Below are positions 8,162 through 19,932 of a stretch of DNA of 64,000 nt, piece by piece. The notes under the pieces are model-generated. The model was not told the origin of the DNA, ran no database searches, and saw nothing but the letters and a program-made list of their open reading frames with translations. Source of the stretch: Stentor roeselii. Its lineage: Eukaryota; Ciliophora; Heterotrichea; Heterotrichida; Stentoridae. Made by a program: the position numbers and the translations under genes. Location of the stretch: positions 62,001 through 126,000 of the forward strand of contig RSEH01000003.1 of NCBI GenBank assembly GCA_006503475.1, read 5' to 3'. How positions within the stretch are numbered: position 1 is the first letter of the stretch; every line of letters begins with the position of its first letter.

Positions 8162-11107
8162 CTATTTTTTTAAAGACTTTCGGAATTTCTCTAGTCGTTC
8201 ATCTGCTGTTGTCTTCTTGTTCTTGTTCTTTCTCTGCATTTTTTTCATTATCCTGTATTGAAGAGCTTCTTTTACCTCAGGATTAGAAAATCCCCATTCA
8301 TCTAGATGTCTCTCGAGGTCTTCTTTTGCCTTGTTTTTTATTATTGGAGGTAATGAACTTTGAGTTGAACTTTGTAAGGATCGGTTTGAGGATGGACGAC
8401 CTGCATTTATGTTTGAAATCGGTCCTGGCTTTGGAAGACCTGGTTTTAATGGAGGTAGTTTTGGAGTTTTGCTTTCTTCTGATATGTTGGTTGGAGCAAC
8501 TGGAATAAAAAATTTGCTAAGGTCTAAGTTCTTGGGAATAATCAACTCATTGTTGAAGTCATAGTTCAGGTCTACGTCGTCTAAATTAACTTCTTGAAAT
8601 TCCTTGATATCCAAATCATCAGTCCTAACCTTACTCAAAGCAGACTTCATCATCTTCCTCAACCTAAACCCTCTAAAAGCAGCCTGAATTCTAATAATTT
8701 TCTTAACTTTCTCCAACCCCTTTCCCCTAACCCGATCCTTCCTGACCCTCCACCCTCTGAAGTTTTTCTGAATCCTAACAACAAGCCCCACCAAAGGTCC
8801 AAACTTAATCAAAAGTCTTTTTCTCTTAAACAACTTAAACTTCCACCAGCTCTGAATGACCCTCACAGCCATAGTTTCCCTAAACAAGGCTTTTCTTGCC
8901 TGATACCAAAACCATTCAACTCCCCTGATATTCAGTGAAATTTCATTGGGAACAACATAAAAATTAAAGACCCTTGCAGGTATTTCCAAAAGAAACTCTT
9001 TCATTTTCCAGTCAACAAACCTTAAAATTTCATTTTTTCTTCTGATCTTCTGTTCAAGTACATCAATTTGATGTAAATCGAAAGCTTTTAAACAACTTTC
9101 TGCATTACTCAGACCTGTCTTGACAAGAGACGTTCTTGGGGTGTTGTTGAGTTCTTGAATGAAAGGCAGTGCTTTTACCACGATTTCATTGAACATTGGA
9201 AGGAGTTCAGGGTGGATAAGGATGATTGGGTTGTCATTGAATGAGAAGTTTTTCAAGTTTCGGTTAAATTGAATGCATTTCACGATTTCTGAGAAATTTT
9301 GAAGGTCGTTAAAGGAAATTGTAAAATTTTGAAGTAAGGGGCACTCGAAGGCAGTTATTGAACTTATTGAATTGTCCTCAAGACGCAAATTTTCTAGCTG
9401 GGGGCAGCTTTGGATGAAGGAAAGGGAAGTTAAACAGTTGTCGTTTAGCCAAAGCTCTTGAAGTAGGGGTTGAGATAGGTTTTGAATTGATTTTATAGAG
9501 TTTTTGTATAAAATCAATGTTTTTAATAGGGATAGTTTTTCTAGGAAGTCAACTTTTTCCAATTTGTTCTTACCTAGGTCGATGTGGATTAGGTAAGGGT
9601 TGCTTGTGAAACAGGTTTTTGAGATTTCTTTGATTTCGTTGCGGTAGAGGAGTAGCTTTGAAAGAAGATAGCATTTTTCTAAACCTTCTACTTGGGTTAG
9701 TTTGTTGTGGTTCATTGAAAGGGTTCTTAGATTTTGACAGTTTTTTAAACCTTGGATCTTTTGAAGCTGGTTCATCTCAAGAATAAGTTCTTCAAGCAAA
9801 GGACAAGGCAATTCAGGAAGAGAAGCAATTAGATTTTGAGACAAATCCAAATGTTTAAGCGTTCCAGGCAGATTCTGTACTTTTTCAATTTTATTCAGAG
9901 AAAGTGCAAGACTCTCTAAATTTTTAAAAAAAGTAAGTCCTGAAATCGACTTAAGATCTTCATGTTTAACTTCCAGTCTAGTGCTATGACTATCCAGTGG
10001 GTAAGGCAGAACACTTTCAAGAGTAGGAAATTCCGAAACCTTTTCTTCCTTAAGTTCAGGAATGCGCGGTACTTTAGGACAAGTGGGCAAAGGAATACTT
10101 TTCAGTTTAAGACTTGAAGGCAATGAAGTATTAAAAGCCACAAAAGGAAAAACGATTGATGAAGGAAAAGAAAATCTATTCAAATCCCGAGTAGTTTGAA
10201 AAGGAGAAAATTCAGTGAAATACTTCATCTTTCTCTTGATATAAGGTACTTGGTTTCGAAAAGCAAGGCTGAGATCATCATTAACTTTCATAGTTTTATG
10301 TTCTCTCTTCAAGTTTTCAGCATCTTTCTCATCTTTTAAGTATTTTCTAAAGGCATGGCTCCATTGATCTTCAACTTTCATAAGATTTTCTTCTCCGGAT
10401 CTTTGAGCTTCTTCTTGAATTTTTCGAGCTTTTTCTGCCTGGTCCTTCTCTTGTTTTTCCTTTAGTTCAATTCGATGCTTTATTCTCTTTTCTTCTACTT
10501 CAGCAATCCGAATTTTTCTTTTTTTTTTTTCTTCGATTTTTTCTTGTTGCCTGAAAATTTCTTTTTTTTTTTGGTCTTCAAGTAACTTGGCTTCCTTTTT
10601 AGTCCAGTTTTCGAATAACTTGGATAAAAAGTCTTCTTCGGCCATGACAAGACTTTCATTTTTTTCTTTTTCTGTTTCTAGGTCTTTTTCTTTGCCTTTT
10701 TCGATGATTTTAGTGATTTTTTCTGAGGTTTCTTTGATTTCTTCTTGTTTTTCGAAGGTTTCCTCGGATTTTACCTCTTCATCAGGGATTTCCTCGATTT
10801 TTTGAAGTTCTGTTGTCAAGTTGACTTCTTTATCATGTGTGACTTTTCTTAAGTCTTTCAAAGCTTCTGTGAATTCATTTTGCTGCAAGATCTGTTCTTT
10901 TTCAACACTTTCTCTTACTTCAAGGTACTTTTTCCAACTTTCAAAATTCAGAATCGAGGCTGAGACTGGTTCAGGAGGGTCAGAAGAGATTTCAGGTAAT
11001 TCTTGGTTTTCTGCTTCTTCTTGTGAGGAGCATGAAATGTCTTCAAGGCTCAGGTCGATCTTTGCTGATATTTCGGCGTATTCTTCTTCAGATATGAAAT
11101 AATTCAT
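8162..11107 (-). CDS. LRRIQ1: LRRIQ1-like leucine-rich repeat and IQ motif protein, 981 aa
   Basis: Domain order: an acidic N terminus; a long Glu/Lys-rich coiled coil (residues about 50-300); then about a dozen SDS22-type leucine-rich repeats (roughly 385-660), such as LKHLDLSQNLIASLPELPCP and LRTLSMNHNKLTQVEGLEKC; then three IQ motifs at about 748-765 (VIQSWWKFKLFKRKR), 777-792 (VRIQKNFRGWRVRK) and 805-820 (IIRIQAAFRGFRLRK). A proline/serine linker and a basic C-terminal helix finish it. IQ motifs bind calmodulin-like light chains. This order matches animal LRRIQ1, a protein of motile-ciliated cells and sperm. Other LRR-IQ ciliary proteins are possible, so the orthology is moderate. Confidence 0.75.
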   Translation of the reverse strand: MNYFISEEEYAEISAKIDLSLEDISCSSQEEAENQELPEISSDPPEPVSASILNFESWKKYLEVRESVEKEQILQQNEFTEALKDLRKVTHDKEVNLTTELQKIEEIPDEEVKSEETFEKQEEIKETSEKITKIIEKGKEKDLETEKEKNESLVMAEEDFLSKLFENWTKKEAKLLEDQKKKEIFRQQEKIEEKKKRKIRIAEVEEKRIKHRIELKEKQEKDQAEKARKIQEEAQRSGEENLMKVEDQWSHAFRKYLKDEKDAENLKREHKTMKVNDDLSLAFRNQVPYIKRKMKYFTEFSPFQTTRDLNRFSFPSSIVFPFVAFNTSLPSSLKLKSIPLPTCPKVPRIPELKEEKVSEFPTLESVLPYPLDSHSTRLEVKHEDLKSISGLTFFKNLESLALSLNKIEKVQNLPGTLKHLDLSQNLIASLPELPCPLLEELILEMNQLQKIQGLKNCQNLRTLSMNHNKLTQVEGLEKCYLLSKLLLYRNEIKEISKTCFTSNPYLIHIDLGKNKLEKVDFLEKLSLLKTLILYKNSIKSIQNLSQPLLQELWLNDNCLTSLSFIQSCPQLENLRLEDNSISSITAFECPLLQNFTISFNDLQNFSEIVKCIQFNRNLKNFSFNDNPIILIHPELLPMFNEIVVKALPFIQELNNTPRTSLVKTGLSNAESCLKAFDLHQIDVLEQKIRRKNEILRFVDWKMKEFLLEIPARVFNFYVVPNEISLNIRGVEWFWYQARKALFRETMAVRVIQSWWKFKLFKRKRLLIKFGPLVGLVVRIQKNFRGWRVRKDRVRGKGLEKVKKIIRIQAAFRGFRLRKMMKSALSKVRTDDLDIKEFQEVNLDDVDLNYDFNNELIIPKNLDLSKFFIPVAPTNISEESKTPKLPPLKPGLPKPGPISNINAGRPSSNRSLQSSTQSSLPPIIKNKAKEDLERHLDEWGFSNPEVKEALQYRIMKKMQRKNKNKKTTADERLEKFRKSLKK

Positions 11108-11289
11108 TATTAGAGGATTCTGAGAATGAAGTGATTAATTATTTATTTTAAGTGTTTTCAGTTAGGGTTGAGGTTTAATGAAATTTGTTTTTTTCTTTAT
11201 TGGTTCATGAGTGATGGGCTTTAAGGAATTTTCTTGATTGGGGAAGGAATTGATTTAAGGAGAGTTGGAGGTGAAGATTATTTTAATTG

Positions 11290-14200
11290 TTATTGGGCTT
11301 CTAGGGTTTTACTCAATTTATTTGATTCAGGGTAGATCTTTTGAAGAGGAGTTACTGAACTTTGAGACTTTTTCTTTTCTCTCCAGATTCTGAACTTTTG
11401 GTAGAAATTTATGATTGTTCTTAGTAAACTGAATCCGATGTTCATTCCCCAGGTCACTGTTATTAAATTAATGCAAAAGTTAGCCAACTGTTGAGAATCA
11501 CTTGTGACTCCTTTAATATAAGAAACAAATAGGACAGCGTTGAACACTGAAATTGTTATTTCATTGAAAAAGTGATAAATGTTGAACAGGTTTATTCGAA
11601 AGCACCTTGAGTATATTACATAGAGAGGGATCTAAGTTTCAATTACAGTAATCGAGAAAACCAACGAAACCGAAAGCTGAAAAATACCATAAGGAATAAA
11701 CTGAAACGAGAAAATAATCAAAGACCGTCTCAAAATAAACATCAAGTAAAACATCCAATCACTAGCTCCATTTTCCTTGAACTCAACAAAAAAAGTTCCA
11801 TACTTATAAATGAAATGCTTGATCTCCTTACTTTCCTTCAACTTAATCCTCTTTAAAATCAACTTAACCATAACAAAAGCTCCTAAAACTTCAAAAGCCT
11901 ACTAAAACCTTACAATTAAAACCAGTGCCATCACAAATTCAAAAACATCAACACCACTCTTAAGAGGATTAAACCTCAGATCAACAATACAAGCAGTAAA
12001 AATTTCCAAATAACTCTGAATCCAAAACCTTAAAAACACTCCAAAAGTAAAACTTCTAAAAACCCCTTTTATCTTTTTCCTAATTTTCTGATTTCGATAA
12101 GCCAAGTAAACCAAAAACCAAAAACTCAACAACACAAAAAGTGTTGAAATTTGAACACCTACATTCAAAAGACTAAAACAAGACCTATACCCGAACTTTG
12201 AGTATTTTTTACTAATTGTTTCAGTTTCATACCCAGAAAAAAAATACTCGAAAATATTAGGAATTTTTTTTTGTATTCTCAAACCAAGTAAAAACTCGCC
12301 GAGGATCGGGTTGAGTTCCAGGTTGTAAAGATAAACAGAGTAAAAAATCTCTGCTGTGTTTAAAAAGTCGAAAAGTGAAGAAGGGTCGAAATTCAATAGA
12401 CTTATTCCTAAGGCCAGAGAGGTTCCAGTAGTCGCTCCTGTAGAAGCCATTTCTTTAGAGATTTCAGCTTTTTTCGCTAGTTCAAGTTCAGCTTTCTGTG
12501 AATCGCTTAGGTAAATGTCTTGGGAAAATGAAGTGTTGGCTAGTAAGGAGAAGTTAATTGAGTAAATTCGGGTTAAGATAGTCACGTTTAGTTTTTTTCT
12601 GTTTTCTAGAGACTTGGTGCTGACTTTTATCAGAAAGTTCTTCATGTCGTATTTTTCTAGTTCGTAGTCAACTTTAGATGAGTCAACTCGCACTTCAACG
12701 TCAGATTTTTCTAAGGACTTTAAAAGCTTTTCAGAAAAAACAAGGTTTAACACGTTTTCTTGTGTGATCCAAGATTTACATGTGAAAAAAACTTGATTAC
12801 AGGAATTTTTAATATAGGAAAAACCAGGCTTGCATTGACAAGTTGATGAGATAAGTTGACTGTTTTCAATGCAGGTCTCACATTGGGATTCTGTGCAATT
12901 TAAACACATTTTAGGGCATTTTTTGCAGGTTTTTGAAGAGGTCTCGTAAAAGGTGCCTTTTTCGCAAGGGTAGCAGGAGGAGTTCACCACTTGGAAGCCA
13001 TTCAGACATTCAGTGCAGCTGAATTTTTCAAGTGAAGTACAAGAAAAACAGTAGTCATCTGCACATAAATAGCAAGTTGTTGAGTTTTTGCATCCTTTTT
13101 GACAGAAAGTAGGACAATTTTCACAGTTTAAAGAGTTTTCATATGAGAACTGGTTGTAAAGGCAAGTTGAGATGCAAGAGGATTCTTTTGGACAGACTCC
13201 ACAGTTTCCGCAGTCAGAACTTTGAAGGGTTTGGATTAAATTGTTGAGATTTTCAGAAATTGCGAAGATTTTTATACTGTACATGAAACCTTGATAGTTA
13301 GTTTCGGATGAATCACTTCCTCCAATGAAAAATTTTGAACTAGAAGCATCTTTGATGATGGGACTTGCTAGGTTTATGGTAGAATTTTTTGTGTTTACTG
13401 TGAAAGAGATGTTTTTTTCCTTGATTTCGATTAAAATGTGGTTCCATTCGTTTTTCAGTATCTTGAGTCCAGAAGGAATAGAAAGTGAGTCATTTCCGAA
13501 GACTCCTTCAACGATGACTTCGAAATTTTCAACGAGAAGTTTAAAATATTGAAACTCTTCTGTCAAGGAAAGGTTTTCATAAAGACTTGGATCAAAACTG
13601 TTTATTTTTGTAAGAACATCGGTTGAGGAAAGGTTAGTCCAAAGCCAAACTGAAACAGCAAAATTTTTACTAAACAATCTCTGATTAATCATCTCAAAAC
13701 TCAAAAAACTATCTCCAGAGTAAAAAGCTCCTCTTTTAAAACTTGTAAAAACTCCAGTAATTTCATTTATTCTTCTTTTTTTGCTATTTTTATGAACTTG
13801 AATTGAAAAGTTATTCTTTCTTTCATAAAAAACCTCATCAGAGCTGGAAAAGTCAAGAAGAAAGACAGGTTCAGTGATATTTTCTTTCAAGCAGGTTCCA
13901 TTATTCAAGACATATCCAAGGCTGCAGCTGTTAAAGCAAAAAAAGTCTTCTTGAACTCCAGACATACAACTAAGACACTCATCATCTGAAGGCCCTGAAC
14001 ACGACTTGCACGAAAGATGACAATTCAAACATTTTGACCCGAGAAGAAACTCTTTTTCTCCACAAGAAATATTTCCAATAACTGTGCAATTCGGGAGAAG
14101 ATAAGCTTGATCACTGCAAACTGTGCAAAAAGAACTTGAATTACATTCTAAACATTCAGCTGGACATTTGGTGCAGTCCTCGCCTGTAGAGTTGAATGAT

Positions 14201-16971
14201 AAGAAGTATCCTGAACTGCAGACACATGATGAAGAATTCAGGGAAAAGGGAGATTTGCATTTTGAACAACTTGTCAATGATGAACATTTTTCACATTTCG
14301 CTTCGCAGGCTGAGCAGAGAAAGGGTGATGTGCTTGTATTTAGATAGAAACCGGAATTGCAAACACATAAATCATTGGAAAGTAAGGAGTTGGGGAAGGT
14401 ACAGATACAATTTCCTGTTGAATCTAAAATGGCTTGATTACTGTTGCAACTCAAACATTTGTTTAAGCTTGGACATATGGTGCATACGGTGCTGCAGGGA
14501 GTACAAATTCCTGAATTGTTATAATAGTTTGAGTTGCAGGTGCAATATCCGAAGATGTCTGGTGATGCGTTAGAATCGTTACAGGTTAGGCAGGTGCTTG
14601 GATTATTGCATGCTTTGCATGAGCTGTTGCAAACAGTACAAGTCCCTAAATTATTAAAATAATTTGGTTTACATTCACAGTATCCTAGGGATGTGATGAT
14701 TGTATTGTTATCATAGCAACTTTGGCAAGTTGAAGGATTATCACAAGTTAAGCATGAGCTGTTACAAGCGGAGCATTTACTATAACTTAAAAAGTATTGA
14801 ATTTTGCAAGTGCATATTCCTGAAATTAAATTCGCATTTATATCTGAACAATAAAGACAATTTTGGGAACTGCTACAGTTAGAACATAAATTTCCACAGG
14901 CCTCACATATTCCTGATGCATTTTTAAAGAACCCTGGATTACACAAACATTCTCCATTAGACAGAAAAACATTTGTACCAGAGCAGGTTGTGCAATAAGT
15001 GGAATTTAAGCAAGTAGAGCATGAGTTGTTGCATGGAATGCATACTCCATTAGAACTGAAGAACTGTGAATTGCAAAGACATGATCCGTTGACCAATTGA
15101 GCATTAGGATCACTGCAACCTAGACAATAATTATAACTTGAACAATTTGAACAGGAGTTATTACACGGAAAACACATTCCAGAACTATTATAAAATCCAC
15201 TCTTACAAACACAAATTCCTAAAGAAACTGTAGAATTAAAAATCGAGCAGTTATAACAATTATTAAAATCGCTACAGTTGGTGCATCCTTGAGGACAACT
15301 TGAACAAAAAATAGAATTATTTGATGGACTGCTATGATTATAAAAGCCTAAGTTGCACTGACACTTTCCATTCATATCAAGAAAACTATTAGCATCAATA
15401 CATGAAGAGTTGATGATGATCTGCCCATTGACACATGAATTGGATGTTGTATTAAGTAAGAAGTTCGATGAGCAATTTGTACATATTTTAGAAGACTGGT
15501 TGCATGAAGCACAATTCGAATCATCACAGTTTGATTCGAGGATAAACAGCCCTGATTTCAATTTAATGTTAACTGAACTAACGTTGATGGTGAAAGGCAT
15601 GGAGGAAAAGGTTTGTTGTGTTTTAAACCCAGAAGGGCTAGCTTTATAAAGTGGTAAAGTCATGTTTGTTAGAAAGCAGGATTCCACAAAATACTGAATC
15701 GCTGGCACATCTGAATAAACAGGATTACTATATTGATTGTACTGGTCATTACCCAGAGAATAGTAATTTCGACATATTGAATCAGAAAATGCACTCAGAT
15801 TTGAAAATATTACTGTTACTTGAAGAATTATTGTACCATATGAAAGGCCACATGTAGAATAACTAATTTCATTATTCAGAGATGCATACAAAATGTTATA
15901 AGTCGTGTTTAATTTTGACCTTTCTGAGACTAAAGAACTATCTGTTGTATTCACTGGTTTCTGCCCACTAAAAGTAATACTTTTAAAGAAATTAGTGATA
16001 CCTGAACAGGCGTCATTCATATTTTTCGGAAAATCGCTGCCAGAACCTGAAGAAACTGACGCATAATAATCTAAACAAGATTCTTGCAAGTCCAAAAACG
16101 CTTTGGCAACACTGTCAAAACTTGAGCAATACGTAGAAAAATTTGTACAAGTAAAGCTATTCAGAGTAAAATTCATGCAAAGTTCTGATTTCTTGTTAAA
16201 GTTTGACTGTTGCATGAGTGTTTTTACAGCCAAGGCCAGTTCTTTGACCTGACAAATATTTTTAAATTGATTTACTCCATCTGTATAGTTTGATGTAATA
16301 TAATTAAGCAAATAAGTGATAATAGCATCATAATCGGCTGCTGTAAAGTTGGCATAATCTCTAAAATTATAAATAGTGCAAGGAACACAACCACTCATTT
16401 CAGAATTCAAGGAATTGAAATTATTCAAATAGTTTGTCTGTAATTTCCGTTCTAAGGGTTTTTTTCTATTCAACTCGTCAAGGCTTAGTAAATTTTTCTT
16501 ATTATTCGATGGAATCGAGGTACTTTTAATGAATTCTCTAATCTTTCTTATGTTCTCTTGAGTTTCGTAATTTTTCTGATAATGTTCGAAGATGTCCTCA
16601 GACATCAAAATTATTGGGATTAATCTCTGATTGTTCAAAGTGCACCCGAAAGACTTTAACAATGGGGATTTATTTTGAATGATTATGAAAAGGGATTTTT
16701 CTTGAGTGTTGGGCATTGAGGAAAATCGGACACATATCTCAGATATTTCTTGTTCGAAGTATGAATCAGTAGAAATCTTCGAAGGGTTGGATATCTGGCT
16801 CAGGAAGAAGACAGATGAAGATTCGCCAAGGAATTCAAAGTCTGATTCCTTGGGATCTTTTTCAGAAGAACCAGGGATGTTTAAATTTCCAGGATCATGA
16901 TTTATATCATTGAGAGTCAAATTTTCACTGAAACTCCTAGTAAATCCTATAAAAAACAGTAAAGTATTCAT
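11290..16971 (-). CDS. Giant cysteine-rich multipass surface protein with LamG-like domain, 1,883 aa
   Basis: Exons on the minus strand run 16971-11914, 11898-11647 and 11631-11290, joined by two 15-nt introns. Parts in order: a short hydrophobic signal (MNTLLFFIGFTRSFS); an Asn/Ser/Thr-rich ectodomain with many N-x-S/T sites; about a dozen furin-like cysteine-rich repeats of 35-43 residues (for example CNNSCSNCSSYNYCLGC); a LamG/concanavalin-like domain around residues 1,080-1,230; more cysteine repeats; a short linker; then several hydrophobic segments through exons 2 and 3 (FWFLVYLAYR, FVMALVLIVRF and FSLRRSLIIFSF-like stretches), ending in a cytoplasmic Lys/Ser-rich tail. Proteins of this plan are abundant on ciliate surfaces as receptors or adhesion proteins; the ligand is unknown. 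Without introns 2 and 1 the last membrane helices would be missed. Confidence 0.85.
11632..11646 (-). other. 15-nt intron 2 of cysteine-rich surface protein gene
   Basis: On the minus strand GTAATTGAAACTTAG, phase 0. Removal joins FSIT to IPLYVIYSRC. A at position 10. Confidence 0.88.
11899..11913 (-). other. 15-nt intron 1 of cysteine-rich surface protein gene
   Basis: On the minus strand GTAAGGTTTTAGTAG, phase 0. Removal joins ALVLI to AFEVLGAFVMVKL and extends a membrane segment. Position 10 is T and position 11 is A, one of two exceptions to the A10 pattern. Confidence 0.88.
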
Positions 16972-17552
16972 TTATTATAATTAGTTTTTACCTTTTCAGT
17001 CTATTCATTGTTTCGCCAGGGTAAATGGAAAATATTTCAAGATTTTGATTGGAAAATTATTTTAAATTTAATCGTATAAACTTCTATAATGACTACTGGC
17101 TAAAAAGCACAAATAACAAGTATTAATACAGCAAGTCGAAGTAATTTCCCCGAAAATGAAAAAGAATTCTTTCATATTTTTCCAATAATAGACAGAACCA
17201 TTCTTATTTAACTAGTCATACAGATCGTCACTAAAAATCAAATTTTTCAGCTTAAAGTCGAGACCCTAAAACCCAATCCTAAAATCATAATCTAATAAAC
17301 TCTCTCTACAATAACCTGAGATTTCTTATATTCCAAGTAATAATAATCTAACCAAACTCCTAAAAACCATCTTCCTCTCAAACCTCCACTAACCTGAAAT
17401 TTCTTACCTTCAAACAATAATCAATCCATCAACTCCTTCTTCTCAAACAAATCATCAAAAATCATCAAAAAATCATCAAAAATCATCCAAAAATCATCCA
17501 AAAATCATCCAAAAATCATCAAAAAAAAAGATCACAAAGCCACTCCAAATAA
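16972..17552. promoter_or_regulatory. Divergent intergenic region with an ATCATC(C)AAAA repeat
   Basis: These 581 bp separate the divergent cysteine-rich gene and the first DUF229 gene, so they should hold both promoters. No defined site is recognisable. The last 100 bp before the DUF229 ATG hold about seven copies of a 10-11 bp unit ATCATC(C)AAAA at roughly 17450-17530, followed by a run of A. Confidence 0.55.
17450..17530. repeat. 10-11 bp tandem repeat ATCATC(C)AAAA
   Basis: About seven imperfect copies lie directly upstream of the first DUF229 start. Three consecutive copies carry the extra C (ATCATCCAAAA). It could be slippage DNA or a promoter element; nothing decides between them. Confidence 0.8.
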
Positions 17553-19655
17553 ATGTTTAAGTTCAGTATCCTTCTAATCTCAATCGTTTCAATCTCTCTA
17601 GTCGCTCACATATCAGTAGAGCTTTTATACCAAGACCTATTCGAGAAACGAATTCCTTCGAAATCCTACAAGAACTCATTATTCTACCACTACAAACGTC
17701 TGAACACATCAGCCGAAGACCCAATCCCTCAATCAAACGATGTCTACACTTACACCTTCCCTTCTCTAAACATCGACTCAACAACTCACCTGAATTTTTC
17801 AAGTCTTTCATGCAGGCCGATTTCTTTCGGTTACTCAATCGAGCAAGGTTCTAAAGTCTTTCCAGACTTCACCTACCCCGACTGTTCCGAAGTGACGGGA
17901 GTCGATTTTTCCAAAGCGACAATCGACAGGATCAACAATAAACTGTCAATAAACTGCAAACATTCCAATTCTCCCTTTTTCTTCTCCGGGCCGGTTGCAG
18001 GTAGAACCCTGATGAAAAAGGACGATGTTTATATGCTTGAAATCCAAAAGTATTCCTCAGAACTCAACGCAGAAAATATCGAATTTGTCTTGGCAGACTG
18101 TTCTTCATCAGAGAAAAATCTTAAAAAAACAGAAGATTTTTCAGAATTTCTTAAAAAAAACAAGAAAAAAACTGAATTTGAACATGCGGCGATGGTACCT
18201 GAATTCAACGAGCAGTTATTAAATGAATATAAATCAAAAGTGAATGGAAAGCCGAAGATAATTTTTTTATTAACACTAGACTCGATGTCTCGTCGTCATT
18301 TTTTCAGAAAGCTTCCAAATGTAGTGAAATTTTTGAATAATTCGAAGAATTTTCCAGATCATCATTTGTATGACTTTAAACTTCACTCGACATTTGGATC
18401 TGACACGACTCACAACCAAGGACCGTTGTTGGGAGGGAAGGACTACTGGAGTCGAAGAAGTCGGGGCAATGGAGATAAACTTGGTTATTACTCAATGTGG
18501 TCCAAGATGAAAGAAAAGGGCTTCATCACCATGATGGGCACTGATGACTGTGATGGTGGATTTCCAAATGTTTTCGGAGATAATGTAAAAGTAGACTTTT
18601 CAGTAAGACAGTTCTTTTGTCTCATAAATGTCTACTCTGGGGTCAAATCCGCGAAAAATGAAACTGAACAGCGATGTGTAGGGCCTTATCAAAGCCACTT
18701 TTATGTCTTGAACTACACCTTGCAACTAGTGAAGGACTATAAAGAAAGTAACTTGTGGATTTACCATCATTTAAACGCAGCTCATGAAAAAACAGGCCAA
18801 CATGCAGCAACACTTAACAAGGACTTGACCTGGTTTTTAAAAGAATTTTTCAAAGAAGCTGAAAATTCAGAACTTTTCATGTACATCGGCGCTGATCATG
18901 GAATGAGATATGGAAACTGGTATAATTCAATTGATGCTTACCAGGAGACCAAATTACCTTCAATGTTTTTAATCGCTTCGAAGACCTGGCTTCAACGATT
19001 TCCTTATTCTTTTCATGCACTTGAAGAGAATTCAGCAAGACTTACAACGAAAACTGATTTAAGAGAAACTTTTCTCTCTTTGATTGAAGAAGAAGAAAAT
19101 GAACCCTGGGCTTACAACCTGCTTGAAAGAATTGTTCCTTTTTCTAGAGAGTGTCAAGACCTTCAATCAAATATTCTTTTTTGTGCATGCTCGCCGATGA
19201 GGCTTATTTCGAAGTTTAATTCCACCGTTAAACACGTCATTCATGCGATAAGGGAACGTGTTGAGGACATTGTTAATAAAAAGTCTTACTTTTTTCATAA
19301 GTTTCCTCCTGGAAAACACTGTGATTATATTAAAATTGGGAAAATTCTCAGGTTTTATCATATGGAAGTCAATAATCAACTTGAAGTCTTTAAGATAGAA
19401 TTTGGAAGCAATGTTAAAAAAGGATTTAGACTGGAAGTCAATGCACTTATTGGAAGTAAAGCTTCTTTGGTTAATGAAGATGGAGCGGATTTTAAAGGAT
19501 TTAATTTTGCTATTGCTGGGTATAAGTATCGCATTCGAGTAATCTGCAGGTAGGTTATGATGATCTCGAGATTAGATAAATATAGTGGGAAATGTCAGGT
19601 GAAAGCTGAAGGATTCGGAATTTTACCTGAATTTTGTGTCAGGAGCAGTTGTTGA
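17553..19655 (+). CDS. DUF229 / alkaline-phosphatase-superfamily membrane ectoenzyme, copy 1 (695 aa)
   Basis: Exons 17553-19538 and 19554-19655 join through a phase-0 15-nt intron, adding a conserved tail that ends in Cys (ISRLDKYSGKCQ...CVRSSC). An uncleaved hydrophobic N terminus (FSILLISIVSISLVAHISV) suggests a type II anchor. The catalytic core is that of DUF229 (Pfam PF02995): IIFLLTLDSMSRRHF with a metal Asp and likely Ser nucleophile, MGTDDCDGG, HLNAAHEKTGQHAATL, and the distal metal site GADHGMRYGNW. The sulfatase formylglycine signature C/S-x-P-x-R is absent, so a phosphodiesterase or phosphotransferase is more likely than a true sulfatase. First of three tandem paralogues. Confidence 0.85.
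19539..19553 (+). other. 15-nt intron of DUF229 copy 1
   Basis: GTAATCTGCAGGTAG, phase 0. Removal gives YRIR|VMMISRLDKYSGKC, matching the other two copies. A at position 10. Confidence 0.93.
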
Positions 19656-19821
19656 GAGTAGTTTGATTAAGTTAAGGTGTTTAGGAAACTAGTTTTTCTA
19701 GTTACAGCAAATTTTTTTTTTTTAAAGTTTTCATCAAATATCATTCAATTAATTAGTTTTGAATAGGATTATTCTACATTAATTTATTATGATACTGATG
19801 AAGACTTAAAATTTCTCTTTT

Positions 19822-19867
19822 AAAAGACCTTCAACTTTTTAAAAGACTTTTTACTCATTTAAAAGAC
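19822..19867 (+). promoter_or_regulatory. Three spaced TTTAAAAGAC direct repeats upstream of DUF229 copy 2
   Basis: AAAAGAC cores preceded by T-runs start at 19822, 19841 and 19861, spaced 19 and 20 bp. They end about 65 bp before the ATG at 19933. Regular spacing near two helical turns suggests a protein-binding array, though AT-rich DNA makes chance possible. They lie in the 277-bp gap between copies 1 and 2. Confidence 0.35.
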
Positions 19868-19932
19868 TATAAAATGAATTAGTTCAATAAGTTTCCATAT
19901 TTAGGAATATTTAGATTAACATAAATAAAGAA

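Noticed and set aside
8020-8286. 88-codon frame over the 33-bp minisatellite
   Set aside because: It is open only because the unit length is a multiple of 3, and it runs into the antisense of the LRR/IQ gene.
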